64,000 nucleotides of DNA from Eubacterium sp. Lineage in GTDB: Bacteria > Bacillota > Clostridia > Oscillospirales > Acutalibacteraceae. Under the pieces are notes generated by a model. It searched no databases. It was not told where the DNA came from and saw only the letters and a program-made list of their open reading frames with translations. The DNA is taken from positions 62,001 through 126,000 of the forward strand of contig DVEP01000018.1 of assembly GCA_015655975.1 (NCBI GenBank), given 5' to 3'. The position numbers and the translations under genes are program-made. The stretch's first letter is position 1, and each line of letters starts with the position of its first letter. Positions 18,141 through 27,178 of the stretch are shown here, one piece after another.

Positions 18141-18848
18141 TCACTCTGCCATATCTGTTACTATTGTTCCGATTTTTTCGCCTTTTGCGGCTTTGATGAT
18201 ATTTTCGGGGTCATCAAGATTGAAAACAAGAATAGGAACAGAGTTGTCTTTGCAAAGTGAAAATGCAGTTGAGTCCATAACTTTAATATCGTTTGAAATG
18301 ACTTCTTTAAATGAAATTTCATCATATTTAACAGCATCTTCAAACCTATTCGGGTCTTTATCGTAAACACCGTCAACATTTGTTCCTTTAAGAAGAACAT
18401 CTGCACCGATTTCTACCGCGCGCAATGCTGCAGCAGTATCTGTTGAGAAAAACGGACTGCCTGTACCGCAGCCGAAAATGACAATTCTGCCCTTTTCAAA
18501 ATGGCGGTTTGCCTTGTTTCTGATGTACGGTTCTGCGATTTGACGCATTTCAATAGCAGTTTGAACGCGAACATCCGCACCCTCTTGTTCAAGCGCGTCG
18601 CAAAGAGCAAGCGCGTTCATAGCAGTTGCAAGCATGCCGATATGGTCGGCGCGGGTTCTGTCCATATGTTCGCTCGTTCTGCCGCGCCAAAAGTTTCCTC
18701 CGCCTACAACGATGCCGACTTCAATACCGAGGTCGGTAACTTTTTTGATACTTTTGCATATTTTGCTTACTGTTTCATTATCTATTCCTGTACCTTTTTC
18801 GCCGGCTAAAACTTCACCGGAAAGTTTAAATAAAATTCTTTTATACAT
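18141..18848 (-). CDS. pyrH: UMP kinase PyrH
   Basis: Hexameric bacterial UMP kinase (UMP to UDP), amino-acid-kinase fold, 235 residues. Signatures: LFKLSGEVLAGEKGTGID at the start, VGIVVGGGNFWRG, the DHIGMLATAMNALAL segment and TDTAAALRAVEIGADVLLKGT. A strong GGAGG stands seven bases before the ATG. It opens the frr-uppS-cdsA chain; rpsB and tsf, which often come before pyrH, are not here. Confidence 0.97.
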   Translation of the reverse strand: MYKRILFKLSGEVLAGEKGTGIDNETVSKICKSIKKVTDLGIEVGIVVGGGNFWRGRTSEHMDRTRADHIGMLATAMNALALCDALEQEGADVRVQTAIEMRQIAEPYIRNKANRHFEKGRIVIFGCGTGSPFFSTDTAAALRAVEIGADVLLKGTNVDGVYDKDPNRFEDAVKYDEISFKEVISNDIKVMDSTAFSLCKDNSVPILVFNLDDPENIIKAAKGEKIGTIVTDMAE

Positions 18849-18879
18849 AAATCAACCTCCAAGCAATACTTTCCTGTAT

Positions 18880-18908
18880 ATAATATAATAAAAATATAAT
18901 AAAGTAAA
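18880..18908 (-). promoter_or_regulatory. Probable sigma-A promoter of pyrH
   Basis: Minus-strand TTTACT (18908-18903), 17-base spacer and TATTAT (18885-18880), 32 bases before the pyrH start. The surrounding DNA is very AT-rich, so this could be chance. Confidence 0.45.
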
Positions 18909-18945
18909 TAGTTATTTCTAATATTTTAAAATATTGTAACAACTA

Positions 18946-18975
18946 CAAAAAAAGAGTACAGCAAAACTGTACTCT
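18946..18975 (-). terminator. Rho-independent terminator of the HPr gene
   Basis: Nine-base-pair stem AGAGTACAG/CTGTACTCT with a five-base loop, followed on the minus strand by seven T, 13 bases past the HPr stop codon. Separates HPr from pyrH. Confidence 0.9.
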
Positions 18976-18988
18976 GAAAATCAAACAA

Positions 18989-19252
18989 TTATTCGGTAAA
19001 ACCTGACTTAACGAGTGAAACAAGACCTTCAACTGCTTCTTCTTCATCTGAACCGTCGGCAATAATTCTAATGTCAGTACCGCCCATTATTCCGAGAGAA
19101 AGAACGCCGAGAAGACTTTTAGCATTTACTCTTCTGTCCTCTTTTTCCACCCAAATAGATGATTTATATTCGTTTGCTCTTTGAATAAAAAATGTTGCAG
19201 GACGAGCGTGAAGTCCTACCCTGTTTTCTACTGTTACATCTTTTACAAACAT
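18989..19252 (-). CDS. ptsH: HPr phosphocarrier protein
   Basis: Small PTS phosphocarrier that passes phosphate from enzyme I to EIIA domains and, when phosphorylated on Ser46, acts in catabolite control. From the ATG at 19252 the 87-residue protein has His15 in VGLHARPAT and Ser46 in AKSLLGVLSLGI exactly at the canonical positions. An in-frame start 36 bases upstream would add MFLYLIFREVLT; I reject it because AGAGAGG lies correctly before 19252. It is monocistronic, with its own promoter and terminator, not next to ptsI. A Crh-like protein is excluded by His15. Confidence 0.93.
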   Translation of the reverse strand: MFVKDVTVENRVGLHARPATFFIQRANEYKSSIWVEKEDRRVNAKSLLGVLSLGIMGGTDIRIIADGSDEEEAVEGLVSLVKSGFTE

Positions 19253-19318
19253 AGTCAATACCTCTCTAAAAATCAAATATAAAAACAATACAAAATCTGT
19301 TTTTTAGTTGCTTACTAT

Positions 19319-19347
19319 ATTATACCCACGAGAAAATAATTCGTCAA
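19319..19347 (-). promoter_or_regulatory. Sigma-A promoter of the HPr gene
   Basis: Minus-strand -35 TTGACG (19347-19342), 17-base spacer, -10 TATAAT (19324-19319), about 67 bases before the chosen HPr start. Near-consensus, as expected of a highly expressed PTS gene. Confidence 0.85.
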
Positions 19348-19457
19348 CTTATAACAGTAAAGTTCGTATTCTATCATAAATAAACAGGTTTTGTACAGAT
19401 GGTTATTTGTGCAAAATACATAAAATGTTTTTATTTTTTTGTGCATTAAATATATTT

Positions 19458-20198
19458 TTATTCTTTTTTGCTATTTTTATACATATCTAAAAACTGTTTA
19501 TCTTTTTTTGACAATTCGGCATTTTCAAGCATATCGGGTCGTCTGTCATATGTTCTTTCAAGCGATTTTTCCCTACGCCACTTTTCAATATTTGCATGGT
19601 GTCCGCTCAGAAGAACATCAGGAGTTTGTCTGTCGCGCCAAACAGGAGGTCTTGTGTACTGCGGATACTCGAGCAATGAAGAAAAATGACTTTCATCTTC
19701 AAAACACTCGTTGTTTGACAAAACTCCGTCGAGCATTCTGCTGATTGAATCTGCCAAAACCAAAGCCGGCAATTCTCCGCCTGTCAGTACATAGTCACCT
19801 ATAGACAATTCTTCAGGTTTCAATTCTTCAATAACTCTCTCGTCTATCCCTTCGTAGTGCCCGCACAAAACGACAATATTTTCGAGTTTTGCAAGTTCTT
19901 TGACTCTTTTTTGAGTGAGCGTTTTACCCTGCGGCGTCATATACACAAAGTGCGGTTTTGAATCAGATTTACTGCAAATACTTTGAAAGCAATCGTAAAT
20001 CGGCTGTGCCTGCATTATCATACCCATTCCGCCGCCGTAAGGAGTATCGTCCACTCTGCGATGCTTGTCCAAAGTAAAATCTCTGATATTCACGCACTCA
20101 ATTTCAACTGCGCCTTTTTGCCTTGCTCTGCCTATAACGCTTTCACTCAAAACGCTTTCACACATTTCGGGAAAAAGCGTCATAATACTAATCTTCAT
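19458..20198 (-). CDS. trmD: tRNA (guanine-N1-)-methyltransferase TrmD
   Basis: Methylates G37 of tRNAs with a GG anticodon end, preventing frameshifts; SPOUT trefoil-knot enzyme. The 246 residues have ISIMTLFPEM at the start, DDTPYGGGMGMIMQ, GHYEGIDERV, and the knot segment SIGDYVLTGGELPALVL. The ATG at 20198 is seven bases from AAGGA; a TTG one codon upstream is less likely. It overlaps rimM by 11 bases. rplS, which often follows trmD, is absent; no clear terminator lies downstream. Confidence 0.96.
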   Translation of the reverse strand: MKISIMTLFPEMCESVLSESVIGRARQKGAVEIECVNIRDFTLDKHRRVDDTPYGGGMGMIMQAQPIYDCFQSICSKSDSKPHFVYMTPQGKTLTQKRVKELAKLENIVVLCGHYEGIDERVIEELKPEELSIGDYVLTGGELPALVLADSISRMLDGVLSNNECFEDESHFSSLLEYPQYTRPPVWRDRQTPDVLLSGHHANIEKWRREKSLERTYDRRPDMLENAELSKKDKQFLDMYKNSKKE

Positions 20199-20697
20199 CA
20201 AAAAGTCCTTTCATATATTTAATTTTAACAATTTTATCTTTTGTATTTTTTTCTGCTACAATGTCTTTTGTTGCAGGAATTAAAAACTTCTTCTTATTTA
20301 AAACTATCTCGTAAATATCACACGAGCCATAATTTAAAACATCGTTAATCTTACCGTAGTTTTTGTCGGTATCGACATCTACAACATCGCATCCGATTAA
20401 ATCTTGCACAAACTCTGCGCCGTCCTCAAGATGAGCGTCCTCTCTGTTGCAATACAAAATTTTATTTTTAAGTTTTTCTGCCGTTTCAACTTTGTTTATT
20501 CCTTCAAAAATCACAAGCGCACAATCTTTGTGCATTCTTGAAGATACAACTTTGAGTTCATTTTCGCCGTCAATATCCAGATATAATTTATCAAACGACT
20601 TAAAAAACTCGTAGTCATCGCACCATAGTTGAACTTTCAACTCACCTCTGATTCCGTGAGTATTGACTATTTTTCCGATTTCAAGAAATTGTTTCAT
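20188..20697 (-). CDS. rimM: 16S rRNA processing protein RimM
   Basis: 30S maturation factor that binds ribosomal protein S19. The 169 residues begin MKQFLEIGKIVNTHGIRGEL, the RimM signature, followed by a PRC-barrel domain with FVQDLIGCDVVDVDTDKNYG and a C-terminal LIPATKDIV stretch. I use the ATG at 20697, six bases from GGAG; ATGs at 20700 and 20709 are in frame. Any choice leaves a 17-29 base overlap with the upstream radical SAM gene, so the two are coupled. Confidence 0.95.
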   Translation of the reverse strand: MKQFLEIGKIVNTHGIRGELKVQLWCDDYEFFKSFDKLYLDIDGENELKVVSSRMHKDCALVIFEGINKVETAEKLKNKILYCNREDAHLEDGAEFVQDLIGCDVVDVDTDKNYGKINDVLNYGSCDIYEIVLNKKKFLIPATKDIVAEKNTKDKIVKIKYMKGLFDED

Positions 20698-21571
20698 CAT
20701 CTTCTCCATAACTGTTTATCGCGTTTATCACTCGCTTTTTATCTGCACTCCACAACGGCGCAATCAAATCTTTTTTAGCACCGTCGCCCGTTACTCTGTG
20801 CACAACCATATCGGCAGGCAGTAACTTCAGCGCAGAGTACAATATATGCAAATATTCGTTCAGTTCAAGCGGTTTTACATTTCCGAGGAAATATTCTTTT
20901 TCCAAATCCGTACCGCGTAATATATGAAGCAGTTGAAACTTAACTCCGTTCACTCCGCTGTCAGCAACATATTTTACGCTTTTCATCATATCCGAAAAAT
21001 TCTCGTTCGGCAAGCCGAAAATTAAATGAACAACGATATTTATACCGATTTTTTTCAATCTTTTTACAGCATCGTCAAAAACGGGCAACTCATAGCCCCG
21101 CCTTATATACTCTGCTGTTTTTTTATGTATTGTTTGAAGCCCGAGTTCAACAAACACAGGCTTTGTTTTGTTTAATTCACTCAAAAGTTCAAGCGTATCG
21201 TCCTCAATGCAATCGGGTCTTGTAGCAATAGAAATCGCCACAACATCAGGGTGATTTATCGCCTGTGTGTACTTCTTTTTCAAGACATCATACGGGGCGT
21301 ATGTGTTTGTAAACGCTTGAAAATATGCAATATATTTTCCCGACTTATTTTTCTTTTCGACAAGTTTTTTCCCTGTTTCTATTTGGTCGTATATGCTCAA
21401 TTTTCTGTCCGAAGCAAAATCTCCGCTTCCTCCGGCTGAACAAAATATGCACCCTCTTGTGTCTATTGTGCCATCTCTGTTCGGGCAGGTAAAACCTCCG
21501 TCGATTGCTATTTTATAGACTTTACATCCAAACTTTTCCCTAAGATATTTGTTAAACGAATAGTATTCCAT
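20681..21571 (-). CDS. Radical SAM protein, TIGR01212/YhcC-YtqA family
   Basis: Iron-sulfur radical SAM enzyme, 296 residues. The cluster cysteines are in FTCPNRDGTIDTRGCIFCSA, with the family-specific spacing of the first cysteine to the CxxC pair. Further segments: AYFQAFTNTYAPYDVLKKKY, the ISIATRPDCI stretch, VELGLQTIHKKTAEYIRRGY and HLIFGLPNEN. The family is Elp3-like in the radical SAM core; its substrate is not established to my knowledge. It sits directly upstream of rimM-trmD and so may act on RNA, but this is inference. The start ATG is within a palindrome that also contains the stop codon of the upstream gene. Confidence 0.9.
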   Translation of the reverse strand: MEYYSFNKYLREKFGCKVYKIAIDGGFTCPNRDGTIDTRGCIFCSAGGSGDFASDRKLSIYDQIETGKKLVEKKNKSGKYIAYFQAFTNTYAPYDVLKKKYTQAINHPDVVAISIATRPDCIEDDTLELLSELNKTKPVFVELGLQTIHKKTAEYIRRGYELPVFDDAVKRLKKIGINIVVHLIFGLPNENFSDMMKSVKYVADSGVNGVKFQLLHILRGTDLEKEYFLGNVKPLELNEYLHILYSALKLLPADMVVHRVTGDGAKKDLIAPLWSADKKRVINAINSYGEDDETIS

Positions 21572-21584
21572 AGTTCAAACTATG
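21569..21584. repeat. Palindrome holding stop codon of one gene and start codon of the next
   Basis: Perfect inverted repeat CATAGTT/AACTATG with a two-base centre. On the minus strand the left arm contains the TAG stop of the GH18 lipoprotein and the right arm the ATG of the radical SAM gene. No good ribosome site precedes that ATG, so initiation probably relies on ribosomes finishing the upstream gene. Confidence 0.55.
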
Positions 21585-22614
21585 CTTTTTCTGCCTGAAT
21601 AAAATTTTCGACAGCATTGTACAATGACTTTTCATTGTCGGCAGGAACATCGCAAGCGTGATGCCAAACCATTACACCGCCAAGACCCTCGTCTATTGCA
21701 AGTTTTGTTTTTTCACCGATTAATTCAGGTGTATTGAATGAAAAAGTCAGACCTGTTTCATCGTCTTTATACAAACCGTTCTCGTCAATTTTATCATAAT
21801 AATTTGCGTAGTCGTACCAATATGCGCCTTTGTCTGTCGGACGGGCATAAAACGGCAAGCCTAAATCTACTTTTGCCATATCAAAGCCTGCTTTTTTCAA
21901 CTTTTTAATATCATCCTGAGCAATTTCATATGTTGCGTGATTTCCGTCATCGTCCCACAAATCGTAGCTCATCAATTCAACACGGTCAACAACGCTTTTT
22001 GCTCTGTCAGACAATTTTGCGTCCCAACCTGCAACTGCAAGACCGATATCGTACTCATCTTTAAGAGTTTCGTTAAGAGAAAGCAAAAATTCGCTGTACG
22101 ATTTCCAATATTTATTTTTTATAGGAAATTCGTAATCAAAATACACACCTTTAAAGCCGTATTTTTGAAGTGTATTTTTAATGTTTTCTTCAAGTTTTCC
22201 GCTTTCAAAAGCATTTGTATGACGCTGAGCCTGGTCTTTCATCTGCTCATTCCAGTCTTCCGACTCGCTTTGAGATTTCGGACCCAAAATATTCAAATAA
22301 ATTCTTTTTTCACGAGTACCTTGTATAGCAAGTTTTAAATTTTCATACACTGTGTCAAAATCGTCGTCTAAAATTAAATTTCCCTCTTCGTCAAAGTTTG
22401 CGCATCCGAAAAGAATTATGTCCGTAATTTGTTCAAAATGCGTTTTATCGAGCGTTTCAAGATTTCTGAGTCCGTCAGCAAGAATATACGAAGTAACTCT
22501 AAAATCGTCTATTTTTACCGGAGTTGACTCTGTCTTTTTTGAACAAGATGAAAAAATACACACCGTAACAGCAACGCACAAAACAACGGATAACAATTTA
22601 ACTAATTTCTTCAT
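21580..22614 (-). CDS. Glycoside hydrolase family 18 lipoprotein
   Basis: Surface-anchored GH18-type hydrolase of 344 residues. The start is the ATG at 22614 with a strong GGAGGG site; the open frame extends 54 codons further upstream without coding character. Residues 1-23 are a signal peptide ending in a lipobox, FSSC, with Cys24 as lipid anchor. The TIM barrel shows the GH18 active-site strand GVYFDYEFP with the catalytic Glu, LMSYDLWDDDGNHATY, the DLGLPFYARPT strand and GVMVWHHACD near the end. Related proteins include spore-cortex and chitinase-like enzymes acting on GlcNAc polymers; the substrate cannot be told from sequence. It is first in a chain with the radical SAM gene, rimM and trmD. 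Confidence 0.85.
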   Translation of the reverse strand: MKKLVKLLSVVLCVAVTVCIFSSCSKKTESTPVKIDDFRVTSYILADGLRNLETLDKTHFEQITDIILFGCANFDEEGNLILDDDFDTVYENLKLAIQGTREKRIYLNILGPKSQSESEDWNEQMKDQAQRHTNAFESGKLEENIKNTLQKYGFKGVYFDYEFPIKNKYWKSYSEFLLSLNETLKDEYDIGLAVAGWDAKLSDRAKSVVDRVELMSYDLWDDDGNHATYEIAQDDIKKLKKAGFDMAKVDLGLPFYARPTDKGAYWYDYANYYDKIDENGLYKDDETGLTFSFNTPELIGEKTKLAIDEGLGGVMVWHHACDVPADNEKSLYNAVENFIQAEKA

Positions 22615-22846
22615 AAAATACCCTCCGAATCCTCTGAAATGTTTTTTTGTCAACTTAACTTTAACATATTTAATATTTTTTTTCAACATAAATAAAGCAT
22701 AAAATTTGCCTGTTATTTCTGTTTCACTGCACCTGTTCTGATTAAAAATTCTTATTCTGTTTTTGATTAAAATCATATTACTTTACTCACTTAATTTTAT
22801 ATAATAATTCATTATTGTTAAAATTTTCGAATAAATAATAAAAATA

Positions 22847-22875
22847 TTGACATTTTAATACATTATATATATAAT
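22847..22875 (+). promoter_or_regulatory. Consensus sigma-A promoter of the ABC transporter operon
   Basis: TTGACA (22847-22852), 17-base spacer, TATAAT (22870-22875). Both hexamers are perfect, giving a leader of about 30 bases to the ATPase gene. No operator-like repeat stands out. Confidence 0.9.
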
Positions 22876-22912
22876 AAATTATAAACAAAAAATAAATTAT
22901 GAGGTGAAAATT

Positions 22913-23614
22913 GTGAGTTTTATTGAATTTGACTCTGTTTACAAGAGGTACAAAATGGGTGAAATCGTGATAAATGCCGCCGACGGCGTGTCATTTAACA
23001 TTGAACAAGGAGAGTTTTGTATAGTTGTAGGCGCAAGCGGTGCAGGTAAAACAACCGTTTTAAATATGCTTGGAGGAATGGACACCTGCGACGACGGAAA
23101 AATTCGTGTTGCAGGCGAACTTATTAACGAATTCAGCGAAAAAAATATGATTGAATACAGACGATACGATGTCGGATTTGTATTTCAGTTCTACAATTTG
23201 GTGCAAAACCTGACTGCACTTGAAAATGTCGAACTGGCAACTCAAATAGTTGACAAATCTTTGAACGCAGAAAAAGTTTTGGAAAGAGTCGGATTAGCAG
23301 ACAGAACAGACAACTTCCCGTCTCAACTTTCAGGCGGTGAACAACAAAGAGTGGCTATTGCAAGAGCGCTTGCAAAGAACCCAAAACTGCTTTTGTGCGA
23401 CGAGCCGACAGGTGCACTCGACTATAAAACAGGCAAACAAATTTTAGATTTACTGCAAAAGACATGCAAAGAAACAGGTATGACAGTCGTTGTCATCACT
23501 CACAACCAAGCGCTGACTCCGATGGCTGACCGTGTAATTACTATGAGAAGCGGAAGAGTGCAGGACATTAAAACAAATGAAAACCCCGTTCCTGTTGAAA
23601 GGATTGAATGGTAA
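22913..23614 (+). CDS. ABC transporter ATP-binding protein, MacB/LolD type
   Basis: Cytoplasmic ATPase of 233 residues driving the permease encoded next to it. Walker A GASGAGKTT (around residue 40), Q-loop FQFYNLVQNLTALENVEL, signature LSGGEQQRVAIARAL, Walker B LLLCDEPTGALD, and an H-loop VVITHN. The start is most likely GTG at 22913, eight bases from GAGG; a GTG at 22904 lies on that site. The stop codon overlaps the permease start (TAATG). Sequence class is that of FtsX/MacB-permease partners used for export or mechanotransmission. Confidence 0.93.
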   Translation: MSFIEFDSVYKRYKMGEIVINAADGVSFNIEQGEFCIVVGASGAGKTTVLNMLGGMDTCDDGKIRVAGELINEFSEKNMIEYRRYDVGFVFQFYNLVQNLTALENVELATQIVDKSLNAEKVLERVGLADRTDNFPSQLSGGEQQRVAIARALAKNPKLLLCDEPTGALDYKTGKQILDLLQKTCKETGMTVVVITHNQALTPMADRVITMRSGRVQDIKTNENPVPVERIEW

Positions 23615-26600
23615 TGAAAAAAAATATGATTTTAAAGGAAACCCGCCGTTCAATCAGCAAAAGTATAGCAAGATTTATTTCAATCATAGCAATAGTTGCA
23701 CTCGGAATAAGTTTTTTTGCAGGAATTAAAGCGACTGCACCCGATATGAAAGAAACGGCGGAATTATACTATAACACTAACAATCTGATGGACTTGAGAG
23801 TAATCTCACCTGTCGGTCTTACATACAACGATATTAACGCTATTGAAAATATTAACGGTATCGAAAAAGTAATGCCTTCAAAATTTGTTGACGGCATACT
23901 CAAAACCGACGGTCAAAGTATAGGCGATATTGACGGCTCCGAAATGACTTGCCGTGCAATGTCGATAGACTTCGACAAAGCGATTGATTTTGAAGAAAAC
24001 TCAAACGCTTCTTCCGACTATATTAACCGTATTTCACTGATTGACGGTGAATGGCCTAAAGCCCCGAATGAATGTGTTGTTGACGGAAGCAAACTTTCTG
24101 CACCCGAACAGTTTAAAATAGGACAAACTATTTCACTTGAGGGCGACGGCACAAATATTGACAACAAGTTGAAGTACAAAGAATTCAAAATTACGGGCAT
24201 CATCAGAACTCCGCTTTATGTTTCTTTTGAAAGAGGAAACACAAATATAGGAAGCGGAAAACTCGGCACATTTATTTATGTTTCGGAAGGAGTATTCAAC
24301 TTTGACTACTACACGGAAGCATTTATAACCGTAGCAGGAGCAGACAATTACAAGCCGTACACAAAAGAGTACAAAGACTTTATTTCTCCGATAGTTAAAG
24401 AACTTGAAAAAGTACAGGACGAAAGATTGCCTATAAGAATTGAGCAACTTCGTGCAGAAACTACTCCGAAAGTGAAAAACGGCGAAGAAGAACTTGCCGT
24501 CAAAGAGGCAGAATTTACGGAAAAAGTTGCCGCAGCAGAAAAACAGCTCGAAGAACTCAAAGACTTAGCGGCAAACGGTCAAAAGAGAATTGACCAAAAG
24601 AAAGACGAATTTAATGCAACTCTTACAGACGCTCAAAAAGAAATATACTCAAACTCGTCTAAACACGACTCTAAATTTTCCGAGTGGAGAAAAAAGCAGG
24701 ACCAATTAAATGCAGCAAAACTTGAATTGGTTAAATACGAGGCGGCAAAAGATGAGTACAACAGAGCGTCAATTAAACTTGACAATGCCAAATCGCAGAT
24801 TTACGCTTCTCAAAAAAGCATTGAAACATTGGAAGAACTGATTGTTAACACACGCTCGGCGATTGACTATTTCCAAAAGCACCAAAATGAGTCAAAAGAA
24901 GAAATGAAAGAGTGGCTTGAGCAATCGGGACTTCCGAGCGACCAAATTGAAAAACTGATAGAAGCGCTCAACAAGTTTACTGCTATCGGAACAGCTGAAG
25001 AAATGATTGCATATCTCGAGCCTATGCTTGACGACTATTTAATTCAGTTGGATAAAAGCAAAAACGAACTTGCAGCGGCACAGCAGGAATATGAAAAAGG
25101 CAAAAGTCAGCTTGCAGCCGCAGAAAAACTTTTGAAAAAATATGACGGCGCAAAAAACGATGTTACTCAGGCGGAAATTGAACTTCAGGAAGCAGAAAGA
25201 AAACTGAATTCTGCAGGTGTAGGAATTGAACTCGGTCAGCTTGAACTGTCATTAAGTCAGCAACAGTTGAAAAGTCAGATTGAACTTGCGGAAACACAAC
25301 TTGCCGCCGCTCAGGTAAAAGTACAGACGGCTGACGAAGATTTTGAAAATGAAAAAGCAGCCGCAGAAAAAGAACTTGCAAACGCAAGAATGGACTTGAA
25401 AGAAGCACAAAATCTTTTACAGTCGCTTGACACTGCAAAATGGATGATTCAAGACCGCGATGACCAACCGGGATATACAGGGTACGGTCAAACTGCCGAC
25501 AGAATGGATGCATTTGCAAAAGTCTTCCCTATCTTCTTCTTTCTTGTAGCAGCGCTTGTTTGCCTTACAACTATGACAAGAATGGTTGAAGAAGAAAGAA
25601 CACAGTTGGGAACTCTAAAAGCGCTCGGATATTCAAACAAAGCAATCATTTCAAAATACCTCATATACTCTGTTTCTGCAAGCCTTATAGGCTCTGTTAT
25701 CGGGCTTTTGCTGGGCTTTTACATATTCCCGAAAGCAATTTTTGCCGCATACGGAATAATGTATGATTTGCCTCCTTGCGTAATAAGATTTAAGTGGAGT
25801 TACGCAATTATAGGAATAATCGTTGCAATACTTTCAACAGTACTGTCATCATACATTGCGTGCAAAAAAGAGTTGAGCGAGCAACCGTCTAAACTTATGC
25901 GACCGAAACCGCCGAAACAAGGCAAAAGAATATTCCTTGAAAAAATAGATTTCATTTGGTCAAGACTGAACTTCACACAAAAAGTTACGGCAAGAAATCT
26001 CTTCAGAAATAAAAAGCGTTTCTTTACAACCCTTATCGGTGTTGCAGGCTGTACAGCTCTGCTTTTGACAGGTTTCGGACTCGGCGACTCCATTTCTGCC
26101 ATCATGGACAAACAATTCGGCGAAAAAGGTATCTGCAACTACGATGTACAAATCGTACTCGGTAAAAACAGCGCAGACACAAATGCTCAAAATAAAGCGA
26201 TGGAAGAAATCAAACAGCGCCCTGAAATTAAACAAGCGATGAAAACACATATGGATGTTATTGACGGAACATCGGACAGAACTGAAAATGTTTTGGAAAT
26301 CAACCTTGTTGTTCCCGAAGATACATCTGAACTTTCTGAATTCATCAAACTTCAGAACAGAAAAACAAAGGACAGCGTATCTTTTGACGACAACGGTGTA
26401 ATCATTACAGAAAAACTCGCAAACAAAACCGACACAAAAATCGGCGATGAAATCACGCTGAAAACAAACAACAAGGACTACAAAGTAACTGTTTCGGGAA
26501 TAGTTGAAAACTATACTTTCCACTATGTTTATATGCCGTCAACTCTTTACCAAAACATTTTCGGTGAAGAGCCGTCTTTCGACTATGTTACTGCAATTTT

Positions 26601-27126
26601 GAACAATGACATTACAACAGCGCAAAAAGACAGTTTGGCAAGCGACCTTATGAAAATTGACGGAATTGACGCTGTAGCGTACACAACGCAGATTATAGAC
26701 ACATTCAGCAACATACTCAACAGTCTTAATCTTGTTGTTGCAATCTTCATTATAGCCGCAGGAGCACTTGCTTTTGTTGTGCTTTACAACCTTGCAAACA
26801 TCAACCTGAACGAAAGAGTACGAGAAGTAGCAACTATAAAAGTGCTCGGTTTCAGGGACAAAGAAGTAAGCCAATACATTGTACGAGAAAACATTATACT
26901 CACAATACTCGGTACATTGCTCGGTCTTATTCTCGGTATTTTCCTGCACAGCTATGTAGTGAGCGTTGCCGAAGTAGATGTTGTAATGTTCGGCAGAAGC
27001 ATTGAACCTCTCAGTTTTGTTTTTGCGGCATTGCTTTCGCTCGTGTTCTCTGCCGTTGTAAACATGATTATGCACAAAAAGTTAAAGAAAGTGAACATGG
27101 TAGATTCACTCAAAGCAGTAGAATAA
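23614..27126 (+). CDS. FtsX/MacB-type ABC permease with a long extracytoplasmic coiled coil
   Basis: Very large permease, 1,170 residues from the ATG at 23614 (an in-frame ATG at 23608 adds two). Order: membrane helix at about 17-38 (ISIIAIVALGISFFAGI), an extracytoplasmic MacB-like domain to about 275, a Glu/Lys/Ala/Gln-rich coiled coil at about 285-620, an FtsX domain with three helices at about 645-770 (VEEERTQLGTLKALGYSNKA), a second extracytoplasmic domain, and a second FtsX domain at about 1050-1165 (NERVREVATIKVLGFRDKEV). Such permeases in Firmicutes gut bacteria move lipids or peptides or transmit force to surface partners; the substrate is unknown. Operon with the ATPase; a surface protein gene follows. 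Confidence 0.9.
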   Translation: MKKNMILKETRRSISKSIARFISIIAIVALGISFFAGIKATAPDMKETAELYYNTNNLMDLRVISPVGLTYNDINAIENINGIEKVMPSKFVDGILKTDGQSIGDIDGSEMTCRAMSIDFDKAIDFEENSNASSDYINRISLIDGEWPKAPNECVVDGSKLSAPEQFKIGQTISLEGDGTNIDNKLKYKEFKITGIIRTPLYVSFERGNTNIGSGKLGTFIYVSEGVFNFDYYTEAFITVAGADNYKPYTKEYKDFISPIVKELEKVQDERLPIRIEQLRAETTPKVKNGEEELAVKEAEFTEKVAAAEKQLEELKDLAANGQKRIDQKKDEFNATLTDAQKEIYSNSSKHDSKFSEWRKKQDQLNAAKLELVKYEAAKDEYNRASIKLDNAKSQIYASQKSIETLEELIVNTRSAIDYFQKHQNESKEEMKEWLEQSGLPSDQIEKLIEALNKFTAIGTAEEMIAYLEPMLDDYLIQLDKSKNELAAAQQEYEKGKSQLAAAEKLLKKYDGAKNDVTQAEIELQEAERKLNSAGVGIELGQLELSLSQQQLKSQIELAETQLAAAQVKVQTADEDFENEKAAAEKELANARMDLKEAQNLLQSLDTAKWMIQDRDDQPGYTGYGQTADRMDAFAKVFPIFFFLVAALVCLTTMTRMVEEERTQLGTLKALGYSNKAIISKYLIYSVSASLIGSVIGLLLGFYIFPKAIFAAYGIMYDLPPCVIRFKWSYAIIGIIVAILSTVLSSYIACKKELSEQPSKLMRPKPPKQGKRIFLEKIDFIWSRLNFTQKVTARNLFRNKKRFFTTLIGVAGCTALLLTGFGLGDSISAIMDKQFGEKGICNYDVQIVLGKNSADTNAQNKAMEEIKQRPEIKQAMKTHMDVIDGTSDRTENVLEINLVVPEDTSELSEFIKLQNRKTKDSVSFDDNGVIITEKLANKTDTKIGDEITLKTNNKDYKVTVSGIVENYTFHYVYMPSTLYQNIFGEEPSFDYVTAILNNDITTAQKDSLASDLMKIDGIDAVAYTTQIIDTFSNILNSLNLVVAIFIIAAGALAFVVLYNLANINLNERVREVATIKVLGFRDKEVSQYIVRENIILTILGTLLGLILGIFLHSYVVSVAEVDVVMFGRSIEPLSFVFAALLSLVFSAVVNMIMHKKLKKVNMVDSLKAVE

Positions 27127-27131
27127 ACAAT

Positions 27132-27159
27132 CTCACTCTGTCGTATTCGGCAGAGTGAG
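27132..27159 (+). other. Intercistronic stem-loop
   Basis: Nine-base-pair stem CTCACTCTG/CAGAGTGAG with a ten-base loop between the permease stop and the next gene, ending nine bases before its AGGAGG site. There is no T-run, so I read it as an mRNA stability or processing element rather than a terminator. Confidence 0.5.
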
Positions 27160-27178
27160 TAACGATAGGAGGCTGAAT

